11,814 nucleotides of DNA from an uncultured Prevotella sp. (GCA_900762125.1 CAAFFL010000089.1:1-11814), one strand, 5' to 3'; positions 6,310 through 11,814 are shown, numbered from the stretch's first letter. Program-made: numbers and translations. Notes: generated by a model not told the origin, from the sequence alone.

Positions 6310-6318
6310 GTACCTTTG
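6288..6318 (+). promoter_or_regulatory. Promoter of the Na+/Ca2+ exchanger gene, overlapping the terminator
   Basis: TACCTTTG (6311-6318) is a perfect -7 box, and TGTG (6288-6291), 19 nt upstream, is a weak -33 box. Transcription would begin near 6325, about 14 nt before the ATG at 6339. The -33 box lies in the loop region of the preceding terminator. Confidence 0.65.
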
Positions 6319-6338
6319 CATCTCCAAAGCTAAGTAAA

Positions 6339-7313
6339 ATGAACGCAATGTTGCTTTTCTCGCTGGTTCCCAACCCGATGTGGGCACAGATCCTCGTGCT
6401 CATCGTGGGCATTGTCGTGGTGCTCAAGGGTGCCGACTTTCTCACTGCCGGTGCAGTGTCGCTGGCCAGCAGGATGGGCATCCCGCAGATCGTCATCGGT
6501 CTGACCATCGTCGCCATGGGCACCTCCATGCCCGAGTTCTTCGTCAGTCTGATGTCTGCCATCAATGGCACACCCGACCTGGCGGTGGGCAACGTCGTGG
6601 GAAGCAACATCTTCAACGCCTTGCTCATCGTCGGCTGCGCAGCAATGGTAGCCCCGATCACCATCCAGTACGCCACGGTGAAGAAGGACATCCCGTTTGC
6701 ACTGGTGGCGTCGGTGGTGCTGATGATGATGTGCCTCGACAGCAACATCAGCCGTCTGGACGCTCTGGTGTTGCTGGCGATGTTCGCCATCTTCATGATG
6801 TACACCCTCAAGGGTGCGAAGCAAAGTGCTGCAACCGAGGATGCTCAGCCGTCAGGGCAGCCGATGGGTGCTGTGAAGGCCGTGCTGCTCATGGCGACAG
6901 GACTGGTCTGTCTGGTCTTCGGATCGGATGTCTTTGTCGACAATGCCTCCGCCGTGGCACGCAGTCTGGGCGTCAGCGACGCCGTCATCGGTCTGACCAT
7001 CGTCGCCGGAGGCACGTCGCTGCCGGAACTTGCCACCAGCGTCGTCGCTGCACGCAAGGGCAACAGCGGCATCGCCATTGGCAATGTGCTTGGTTCCAAT
7101 GTGTTCAACATCCTGATGATCCTCGGCATCACCGGCCTCATCACACCCATGAACATCGCAGGCATCACCACCGTCGACCTCTCGATGCTGGTCATCTCGA
7201 TGATCCTCCTGTGGCTCTTCTCGTTCACGAAGTACAAGATTGAGCGTTGGGAGGGCGCACTGCTTACTGTGGTGTTCATCGGCTATATGAGTTATTTGTT
7301 GCTTAACTCATAA
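6339..7313 (+). CDS. Calcium/sodium antiporter family membrane protein (CaCA, YrbG-like)
   Basis: A 324-residue inner membrane cation exchanger with the two internal alpha repeats of the CaCA superfamily. Alpha-1 reads GLTIVAMGTSMPEF then AVGNVVGSNIFNALLIVG (about 54-99). Alpha-2 reads GLTIVAGGTSLPEL then AIGNVLGSNVFNILMILG (about 218-263). The ion-binding Glu residues are at 66 and 230. About ten hydrophobic segments are visible, with a short hydrophilic linker near 158-178 between the halves. Substrates are probably Ca2+ and Na+ as in the family, not proven. The ATG at 6339 is chosen because the in-frame start at 6261 lies upstream of a terminator and of the likely promoter, and would add a non-family N-terminus. 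Confidence 0.92.
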   Translation: MNAMLLFSLVPNPMWAQILVLIVGIVVVLKGADFLTAGAVSLASRMGIPQIVIGLTIVAMGTSMPEFFVSLMSAINGTPDLAVGNVVGSNIFNALLIVGCAAMVAPITIQYATVKKDIPFALVASVVLMMMCLDSNISRLDALVLLAMFAIFMMYTLKGAKQSAATEDAQPSGQPMGAVKAVLLMATGLVCLVFGSDVFVDNASAVARSLGVSDAVIGLTIVAGGTSLPELATSVVAARKGNSGIAIGNVLGSNVFNILMILGITGLITPMNIAGITTVDLSMLVISMILLWLFSFTKYKIERWEGALLTVVFIGYMSYLLLNS

Positions 7314-7338
7314 CTCGTAACTCGTAACTTATAACTAT
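7304..7338 (+). repeat. Heptamer tandem repeat
   Basis: Five 7-nt units follow one another, with consensus TAACTCR; the last two are diverged (TAACTTA and TAACTAT). The array starts inside the last codons of the exchanger gene, supplies its TAA stop (7311-7313), and ends just before the riboswitch-like element. Such TAACTCG/CGAGTTA arrays are scattered between genes in Bacteroidetes genomes, as I recall. Confidence 0.7.
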
Positions 7339-7342
7339 CGAT

Positions 7343-7373
7343 AGAGTGCTTGTCTAACCTCTTTAAAAACAAG
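7343..7373 (+). promoter_or_regulatory. Candidate class I preQ1 riboswitch
   Basis: An H-type pseudoknot can form. P1 is AGAG (7343-7346) with CTCT (7359-7362). P2 is CTTG (7349-7352), in the P1 loop, with CAAG (7370-7373). The linker between P1 and P2 is A-rich (7363-7369). The three positions that contact ligand in the Thermoanaerobacter tengcongensis aptamer have counterparts: U7347 just after P1, C7358 just before the P1 3' strand, and A7369 just before the P2 3' strand. P2 ends three nt before the ATG at 7377, so ligand binding could block translation start. The downstream genes are a queuosine-precursor transporter and queF, the expected targets. Confidence 0.75.
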
Positions 7374-7376
7374 AAC

Positions 7377-8066
7377 ATGAAAGAAAGCAAACCAACCGTG
7401 AGTGTGCTGTTTATGCTTTTCAGCATTCTCTTCTGCGTCTGCCTCATTTCGGCAAACGTGCTCGAAACAAAGCAAATCGCCGTAGGCCCCATCAGTCTGA
7501 CCGGTGGCCTCATCGTCTTCCCAGTGTCCTACATCATTAACGACTGCGTGTGCGAGGTATGGGGCTATCGCAAGGCACGCCTCCTGATATGGGTGGGCTT
7601 CGCGATGAATTTCTTCTTCGTGGCCATTGGTGCGCTCTGCGACGCTATCCCCGCCGCGCCCTACTGGCACAACGATGCTGGCTTCCACGCCATCTTCGGT
7701 CTGGCGCCACGCATCGCCGCGGCAAGCTTCGTGGCGTTCCTCGTGGGCAGCTTCGTCAATGCATACGTCATGAGCCGGATGAAGATCCGCGATGGCGGAC
7801 GCCATTTCTCCTATCGTGCCATCCTCAGCACCATCTTCGGCGAGAGCTGCGACAGTCTGATATTCTTCCCTCTGGCCTTGGGAGGTGTCGTTCCTGCTGA
7901 GGAGTTGCCGAAGCTGATGCTCTGGCAGGTCATCCTGAAGACGGCATACGAGGTCGTGGTGCTGCCCGTCACCATCCGTGTGGTGCGTGCCTTGAAGGCT
8001 CATGAGGGCGAGGATGTCTACGACCGCGGGGTCGATTATAATGTTTGGAAAGTTTCTAGTTTGTAG
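7377..8066 (+). CDS. Queuosine precursor transporter, YhhQ/VUT family (DUF165)
   Basis: A 229-residue inner membrane protein of the YhhQ family. E. coli YhhQ takes up preQ0 and preQ1; relatives take up other queuosine precursors. About six hydrophobic segments are seen (near 8-28, 41-56, 68-90, 112-132, 150-168, 182-205). Family motifs are FPVSYIINDCVCEVWGYRKAR (49-68) and STIFGESCDSLIFF (151-164), with Asp/Glu residues inside membrane segments. The ATG at 7377 (MKESKPTVSV) is preferred over a TTG at 7350, which lies inside the pseudoknot. It is four nt before queF, so uptake and reduction of preQ0 are probably co-expressed and controlled by the pseudoknot. The exact substrate cannot be told from sequence. 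Confidence 0.9.
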   Translation: MKESKPTVSVLFMLFSILFCVCLISANVLETKQIAVGPISLTGGLIVFPVSYIINDCVCEVWGYRKARLLIWVGFAMNFFFVAIGALCDAIPAAPYWHNDAGFHAIFGLAPRIAAASFVAFLVGSFVNAYVMSRMKIRDGGRHFSYRAILSTIFGESCDSLIFFPLALGGVVPAEELPKLMLWQVILKTAYEVVVLPVTIRVVRALKAHEGEDVYDRGVDYNVWKVSSL

Positions 8067-8070
8067 AAAG

Positions 8071-8565
8071 ATGGAAGAAACAAGAAAAGACGAGGGTCTG
8101 AAGGCCCTCGGTGCCAAGACAAAATACAAGATGGACTATGCACCCGAGGTGCTGGAGACGTTCACCAACAAGCACCCTGGCAACGACTATTGGGTGCGCT
8201 TCAACTGTCCGGAGTTCACATCCCTCTGCCCCATCACGGGGCAGCCGGACTTTGCGGAGATTCGCATCAGCTACATCCCCGACATGAAGATGGTGGAGAG
8301 CAAGAGCTTGAAGCTCTATCTCTTCAGTTTTCGCAACCATGGTGACTTTCACGAGGACTGCGTGAACATCATCATGAAGGACCTCATCCGCCTCATGGAC
8401 CCGAAGTATATCGAGGTGACAGGACTCTTCACGCCACGTGGTGGCATCAGCATCTACCCTTACGCCAACTATGGACGCAAGGGGACAAAATACGAGAAGC
8501 TGGCGGAGTACAGGTTTATGAACCTACACATCCCTTCCAAGCCCTGCCAAAGGGAGGGATGTTAA
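8071..8565 (+). CDS. queF: NADPH-dependent 7-cyano-7-deazaguanine reductase QueF
   Basis: A 164-residue single-domain QueF, which reduces the nitrile of preQ0 to the aminomethyl group of preQ1 in tRNA queuosine synthesis. FNCPEFTSLCPITGQPDF holds the catalytic Cys53, which forms the thioimide, and Asp60. VESKSLKLYLFSFRNHGDFHEDC holds the QueF signature ESKSLK and the residues His94 and Glu95. These correspond to Cys55, Asp62, His96 and Glu97 of B. subtilis QueF. The ATG at 8071, five nt after the transporter stop, gives the normal length; the upstream in-frame ATG at 8002 lies inside the transporter gene. The last ten or so residues (after AEYRFMN) are encoded by an intergenic repeat and do not resemble other QueF ends. 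Confidence 0.95.
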   Translation: MEETRKDEGLKALGAKTKYKMDYAPEVLETFTNKHPGNDYWVRFNCPEFTSLCPITGQPDFAEIRISYIPDMKMVESKSLKLYLFSFRNHGDFHEDCVNIIMKDLIRLMDPKYIEVTGLFTPRGGISIYPYANYGRKGTKYEKLAEYRFMNLHIPSKPCQREGC

Positions 8566-8570
8566 TTACA
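8537..8570 (-). repeat. Short palindromic intergenic repeat, copy A (inverted)
   Basis: Read on the minus strand, this 34-nt copy has the frame TGTAAT, ACATCC, hairpin and CTTGG, and matches copy B (8610-8643) at 29 of 34 positions. Its 7-bp hairpin has one mismatch. The plus strand of this copy encodes residues 156-164 of QueF and its stop codon. Confidence 0.75.
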
Positions 8571-8609
8571 TAAGAACATTCTGCTAAATTACCTGTGGGG
8601 ATGCTGATA

Positions 8610-8643
8610 TGTAATCAACATCCCCTCCTTTGGAGGGGCTTGG
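8610..8643 (+). repeat. Short palindromic intergenic repeat, copy B
   Basis: TGTAATC, AACATCC, then the hairpin CCCCTCC-TTT-GGAGGGG, then CTTGG. It is the cleanest copy of the family, with a perfect 7-bp stem. It lies 20 nt beyond the lipoprotein stop codon. Confidence 0.75.
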
Positions 8644-8662
8644 GAAGGACTTCCCCGACTTT

Positions 8663-9505
8663 CTATTCCGTCGTCTCTTTCAGCGCGGCCTTCGACCGCA
8701 TGGCGGCGATGGCCTTTGCCTTGACATTCACGTCATTGATGTCGTTCTTCTTATAGTAGCTGCGGGAGATGCCATCGCTGGAGAGCACCAGCGAGTCCTC
8801 GTCAAGGTAGTCGATGTTACAGGTGTCATTGCGTAGATTCGTCACCGACGGCGTGCCATCCTTCTTAAAGACTGGCGTGCCACTGGTGATGACGAACTTC
8901 CCGTTCCAGATATGCCAGCCGGTGAAGTAGCCCAGCGGCGGATAGACCACGGGGCTCTCGTCGGCCAACGAGCTGGCCTCCTGGATGTAGCCCACGCTCT
9001 GCGCCTGCCATTGTCGTTTGACCCAGAAGCCATACTCCCGTGGGATGAGGAACGTCTCCTTCAGCGAGTCGGACATCTCGTTCATCATCCGTTGCTGCAT
9101 CTTCTTGCTCATCGTGGCATAGTCACGCATCTTCGGCATGACGATGTAGCACCAGATGCCCTTCAGCTGATCGAGGTCGACGACAAAGTCGGCCACCTTC
9201 TTGTTCCGTTTGTTCAGCACCACACCGATCCAGTCGCCCGTCTTGATGGTGCCCACCACCTTGCCGCGCCGTCTGGCCGTGAGACAGTTGTAGGTCACGG
9301 GGTCGCTGCCATTGCTGGGCAGCAGTACGACGACCGAGTCACCGGTGCCCTCACAGGCCAACCCGTAGATGGTCTCATCACCTTTGAGGAGGAGCTCTGC
9401 ATTGGTATGCCCCTTCTTCTCATCAGGTTTCGACTCAGAACTATTGCCACATGCCGCCATGGTCATGGCCGCCACGACGAGGGTTATGACGATTCGGATA
9501 TTCAT
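8663..9505 (-). CDS. Predicted lipoprotein of unknown function
   Basis: A 280-residue protein with a lipoprotein signal peptide: basic start, hydrophobic stretch (4-17) and lipobox MAAC with the lipidated Cys at residue 19. Behind it lies a short Ser/Lys/Glu-rich linker (20-32). The mature part begins with an apparent beta-rich domain (about 37-110, ELLLKGDETIYGLACEGTGDSVVVLLP and TIKTGDWIGVVLNKRNKK). A middle helical segment follows (about 125-150, rich in Met, Lys and Glu), then a second beta-rich part with PPLGYFTGWHIWNGKFVITSG (about 189-209) and DEDSLVLSSDG. I do not recognise the family. It is probably membrane-anchored in the envelope. It is transcribed alone, convergent with queF and divergent from the OadA-like gene, from a consensus promoter just upstream. 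Confidence 0.8.
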   Translation of the reverse strand: MNIRIVITLVVAAMTMAACGNSSESKPDEKKGHTNAELLLKGDETIYGLACEGTGDSVVVLLPSNGSDPVTYNCLTARRRGKVVGTIKTGDWIGVVLNKRNKKVADFVVDLDQLKGIWCYIVMPKMRDYATMSKKMQQRMMNEMSDSLKETFLIPREYGFWVKRQWQAQSVGYIQEASSLADESPVVYPPLGYFTGWHIWNGKFVITSGTPVFKKDGTPSVTNLRNDTCNIDYLDEDSLVLSSDGISRSYYKKNDINDVNVKAKAIAAMRSKAALKETTE

Positions 9506-9525
9506 ATTGTCTTTGCTTTTGAATG

Positions 9526-9555
9526 CAAAGATAGTTATAAATCATAAAAAAACAA
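9526..9555 (-). promoter_or_regulatory. Bacteroidetes-type promoter for the lipoprotein gene
   Basis: On the minus strand there is TTG (9555-9553), a 19-nt spacer, then TATCTTTG (9533-9526), a full match to TAnnTTTG. Transcription would start near 9520, giving a leader of about 15 nt before the ATG at 9505. Confidence 0.75.
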
Positions 9556-9586
9556 TCGGACACTCCGTATTTTGGTTTTTTTTATC

Positions 9587-9594
9587 TAATTTTG
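9587..9594 (+). promoter_or_regulatory. Promoter -7 box for the OadA-like gene
   Basis: TAATTTTG fits TAnnTTTG. No TTG or TTTG lies at the expected distance upstream; the TTTG at 9571 is only 12 nt away. The promoter may therefore be weak or need an activator. The predicted leader runs from about 9601 to 9675 and may fold: TTGAGG (9610-9615) with CTTCAA (9636-9641), and GTGT (9622-9625) with ACAC (9632-9635). Confidence 0.5.
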
Positions 9595-9675
9595 CACCTC
9601 AGAATGCACTTGAGGGGAACTGTGTGCAAAAACACCTTCAAAGCATCGGATTGACAATAAATAAAAGAAAAGATA

Positions 9676-11448
9676 ATGAAGAAGAAAATTCAGTTCAGTC
9701 TCGTCTACCGAGACATGTGGCAGAGCTCCGGTAAGTTCCAGCCACGCAAGGATCAGTTGGAGCGCATCGCCCCCGCTATCATCGAGATGGGTTGTTTTTC
9801 ACGTGTAGAGACCAATGGCGGCGCCTTCGAGCAGGTACAGCTCCTCGCGGGTGAGAATCCTAACGAGGCCGTGCGTGCTTTCTGCAAGCCGTTCCATGAG
9901 GCTGGCATCAAGACGCACATGCTCGACCGTGGTCTGAACGCCCTCCGCATGTATCCTGTGCCCGACGATGTGCGTGCACTGATGTACAAGGTGAAGCATG
10001 CCCAGGGCACCGACATCACCCGCATCTTCGACGGACTGAACGACATCCGCAACATCGCGCCCAGCATTAAGTGGGCCAAGGAGGGTGGCATGACGCCGCA
10101 GGGCACGCTCTGCATCACCACGTCGCCCATTCATACGCTGGAGTACTACAGCAAGCTCGCCGACGAGGAGATTGCTGCCGGCGCTGAGGAGATCTGCCTG
10201 AAGGACATGGCCGGCATCGGCCAGCCCGCGTTCCTCGGCCAGCTGACGAAGATGATCAAGACCAACCACCCCGACATCCTTATCGAGTATCATGGCCACT
10301 CTGGCCCCGGACTGTCCATGGCCAGCATCCTCGAGGTCTGCGAGAATGGCGCCGACATCATCGACACTGCCATCGAACCACTGTCGTGGGGCAAGGTGCA
10401 CCCCGATGTGATCTCTGTGCAGAGCATGCTGAAGAATGCCGGTTTCGATGTTCCTGAGATCAACATGAATGCCTACATGAAGGCCCGAGCCCTGACACAG
10501 GAGTTCATCGACGACTGGTTGGGCTGCTTCATCAATCCGCAGAACAAGTTCATGTCATCGCTGCTCCTCACCTGCGGCTTGCCAGGCGGTATGATGGGTT
10601 CGATGATGGCCGACCTCAGTGGCATGCGCACCACCATCAACCACGTCCGTGCGAAGAAGGGCGAGGCTGAGCTGTCGATGGACGACCTGCTCATCAAGCT
10701 CTTCAACGAGGTGGCTTACGTGTGGCCGCGTGTGGGTTATCCACCATTGGTGACACCGTTCTCTCAGTATACAAAGAACATCGCCCTGATGAACCTCCTC
10801 ACTATGGAGCAGGGCAAGGGCCGCTTCGTGATGATGGACGACTCGATGTGGGGCATGATTCTCGGCAAGAGTGGCAAGGTGCCTGGCGAGATTGCACCCG
10901 AGCTGAAGGAGCTTGCCAAGGCACAGGGCCGCGAGTTCACCGACGTAGACCCGCACACCCTGCTCAAGCCCGCCCTCGACGACTTCCGCAAAGAAATGGA
11001 CGAGAATGGCTGGGACTACGGTCAGGACGAGGAGGAACTCTTCGAGCTGGCTATGCATCCAGAGCAGTATCGCAACTATCGCAGTGGCCAGGCCAAGAAG
11101 AACATGCTCGCCGACCTGCAGAAGGCCAAGGACGCCAAGCTCGGCGCAAAGGTATCGCCCGAGGAGGCTGCAGCCTTCAAGCATGCCAAGGCCGACGCGG
11201 TCGTGGCACCCGTCAAGGGCCAGGTGTTCTGGGAGTTCCAGGGCGACGGCGAGGCAACGCCCGCTGTAGAGCCGTTCATCGGCAAGGAATATAAGGAGGG
11301 CGACACCTTCTGCTGGATCCAGGCTCCGTGGGGCGAGTTTGTCGAGGTGAAGGCCGACATGGGCGGTACCCTCGTCGAGATCAACGCCAAGCAGGGCTCG
11401 AAGGTAGGCAAGGGTGAGACCATCGCCTACATCCAGCGCGCTGAATAA
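9676..11448 (+). CDS. Oxaloacetate decarboxylase alpha / pyruvate carboxylase subunit B-like carboxyltransferase
   Basis: A 590-residue protein. The carboxyltransferase TIM barrel (about 5-290) has YRDMWQSSG with the metal-ligand Asp13, ETNGGAFEQ, the active-site Lys176 in ICLKDMAG, and the metal pair His206/His208 in EYHGHSG. The conserved carboxylase helical domain follows (about 291-470, GLPGGMMGSMMADL and YVWPRVGYPPLVTPFSQY). After a helical Lys/Ala linker comes a small biotinyl-like domain (about 508-587), but the expected A-M-K-M is replaced by QAPWG (549-553), so no biotin-accepting lysine is seen. Known relatives transfer CO2 between biotin and oxaloacetate or pyruvate. Bacteroidetes versions I recall share this odd end, and may work with a separate carrier protein. 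The stop codon overlaps the next start in TAATG. Confidence 0.85.
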   Translation: MKKKIQFSLVYRDMWQSSGKFQPRKDQLERIAPAIIEMGCFSRVETNGGAFEQVQLLAGENPNEAVRAFCKPFHEAGIKTHMLDRGLNALRMYPVPDDVRALMYKVKHAQGTDITRIFDGLNDIRNIAPSIKWAKEGGMTPQGTLCITTSPIHTLEYYSKLADEEIAAGAEEICLKDMAGIGQPAFLGQLTKMIKTNHPDILIEYHGHSGPGLSMASILEVCENGADIIDTAIEPLSWGKVHPDVISVQSMLKNAGFDVPEINMNAYMKARALTQEFIDDWLGCFINPQNKFMSSLLLTCGLPGGMMGSMMADLSGMRTTINHVRAKKGEAELSMDDLLIKLFNEVAYVWPRVGYPPLVTPFSQYTKNIALMNLLTMEQGKGRFVMMDDSMWGMILGKSGKVPGEIAPELKELAKAQGREFTDVDPHTLLKPALDDFRKEMDENGWDYGQDEEELFELAMHPEQYRNYRSGQAKKNMLADLQKAKDAKLGAKVSPEEAAAFKHAKADAVVAPVKGQVFWEFQGDGEATPAVEPFIGKEYKEGDTFCWIQAPWGEFVEVKADMGGTLVEINAKQGSKVGKGETIAYIQRAE

Positions 11449-11814
11449 TGGATTATCAATCTATCATTGATAAATACTACCCCGCCGTCACCGCTGAAGA
11501 GCAGGCCCTGCGCCATATCTACATGGTGCACTGCCAGCTGGTGACGGCGCGGGCACTGAAGATTTGCGACCTCCACCCCGAGCTCGGCATGGACCGCCGG
11601 TTTGTGGAGGAGGCCGCAATGCTTCACGACATTGGCATCTGCCGTTGCGACGCTCCGTCCATCCATTGTCATGGCACGGAGCCCTACCTCATCCACGGAC
11701 GCATCGGCGCGGAGATGCTCCGCGAGGAAGGCTATGAGCGCCATGCCCGGGTCTGCGAGCGCCACACTGGCGCAGGACTGACGCGGGATCAGATCGTCAA
11801 GGAGAACCTCCCCC
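11448..11814 (+). CDS. HD-domain phosphohydrolase-like protein (3' end outside window)
   Basis: The first 122 residues of a protein that continues past the window. Its ATG shares one base with the upstream stop codon (TAATG), so translation is probably coupled. The HD superfamily pattern is visible: His28, the His-Asp pair in LHDIGIC (60-61), and later His83 and His106 in HGRIGAEML and ERHTGAG. This is the usual metal-dependent phosphohydrolase layout. Several Cys and His residues lie close together after the HD pair (Cys65, Cys67, His73, Cys74, His75). HD proteins act on nucleotides or other phosphate esters; the substrate cannot be told here. The link to the OadA-like gene is one of position only. 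Confidence 0.82.
   Translation, partial: MDYQSIIDKYYPAVTAEEQALRHIYMVHCQLVTARALKICDLHPELGMDRRFVEEAAMLHDIGICRCDAPSIHCHGTEPYLIHGRIGAEMLREEGYERHARVCERHTGAGLTRDQIVKENLP

Larger units (their letters stand above)
6142..6338 (+). other. Non-coding gap between hsp20 and the exchanger gene
   Basis: The first 70 nt are purine-rich (several GAAGG/GAAGAAG runs) with no clear structure. The gap then holds a near-consensus promoter (6226-6257), a terminator hairpin (6276-6309) and a second promoter -7 box (6311-6318). No gene is supported here: the reading frame that runs through from 6261 is crossed by the terminator. Confidence 0.6.
8537..8643. terminator. Inverted repeat pair at the queF/lipoprotein convergence
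   Basis: Arms 8537-8570 and 8610-8643 are inverted copies of one repeat and can pair over 34 positions with five mismatches around a 39-nt loop. They lie across the junction where two genes converge (stop codons at 8565 and 8663), and could stop or stabilise transcripts from both sides. There is no strong T-run, so termination is a guess. Confidence 0.45.

Noticed and set aside
6261..6338. N-terminal extension of the exchanger from an upstream ATG
   Set aside because: The extension would include the terminator hairpin and the promoter -7 box, and its residues do not resemble the family; the ATG at 6339 fits both.
6380..7243. Open frame of 287 codons in another frame of the exchanger gene
   Set aside because: The product is Arg/His/Gly-rich with no hydrophobic pattern or known motifs, as expected for a frame shadow in GC-rich DNA.
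7304..7338. Heptamer array as a possible CRISPR or phage attachment site
   Set aside because: The units are contiguous 7-mers without spacers, no cas or integrase gene is nearby, and the flanks are core genes.
7350..7376. TTG start for the transporter
   Set aside because: It lies inside the pseudoknot and adds nine residues; the ATG at 7377 follows the structure directly and begins the conserved part.
8002..8070. N-terminal extension of QueF inside the transporter gene
   Set aside because: It would add 23 residues not found in QueF proteins and overlap the transporter gene by 65 nt; the ATG at 8071 gives the normal length.
8912..9547. Open frame of 211 codons on the plus strand opposite the lipoprotein gene
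   Set aside because: It is the complement of a gene with a clear signal peptide and promoter; the His/Leu/Asp-rich product has no family features.
9601..9675. Known riboswitch in the leader of the OadA-like gene
   Set aside because: Only a small imperfect hairpin can be drawn, and it matches no riboswitch class that I recognise.

Overview
The window looks like chromosomal DNA from a Bacteroidetes bacterium, most likely of the Prevotella group. The evidence is: (1) promoters that fit the Bacteroidetes primary sigma factor pattern (TTTG, about 20 nt, then TAnnTTTG) in front of several operons; (2) AT-rich start regions with almost no Shine-Dalgarno sequences; (3) lineage-typical genes, namely an enlarged NusB, a DUF5606 protein and a Bacteroidetes-type OadA-like protein; (4) a moderately high GC content in coding DNA. 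Nothing indicates a phage, plasmid, transposon or CRISPR locus.

Layout. The left part (about 115-1774, minus strand) is a translation operon, rplY-pth-hslR, read leftward and ending at a strong hairpin at 1-66. A divergent promoter region (1775-2033) serves rplY on one side and, on the other, a rightward operon nusB-yajC-ybbR-like-coaE-DUF5606 (2034-5523), which ends at repeats and a long hairpin (5527-5656). A single small heat shock protein gene (hsp20, 5731-6141) follows. Next come a terminator fused to a promoter, a Na+/Ca2+ exchanger-family gene (6339-7313), and a two-gene queuosine unit (7377-8565): a YhhQ-type transporter and queF. Convergent to queF is a predicted lipoprotein of unknown function (8663-9505, minus). 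Divergent from the lipoprotein are an OadA/pyruvate carboxylase subunit B-like gene (9676-11448) and an HD-domain hydrolase cut off by the window end.

How the genes work together. The first two operons are housekeeping: ribosomal protein L25, peptidyl-tRNA rescue, an Hsp15-like S4 protein, transcription antitermination, a Sec translocase accessory protein and the last step of CoA synthesis. The queuosine pair salvages 7-deazaguanine precursors and reduces preQ0 to preQ1.

The most interesting signals are non-coding. A compact pseudoknot at 7343-7373, three nt before the transporter start codon, has the architecture and the ligand-contact positions of a class I preQ1 riboswitch. Three copies of a short palindromic repeat (63-88, 8537-8570, 8610-8643) show compensatory changes in their stem, and one of them encodes the C-terminus of QueF. 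Among the proteins, the OadA-like one carries a biotinyl-type C-terminal domain that lacks the biotin-accepting lysine. Most of the window is otherwise conserved core genome; no clearly new multi-gene system is visible.
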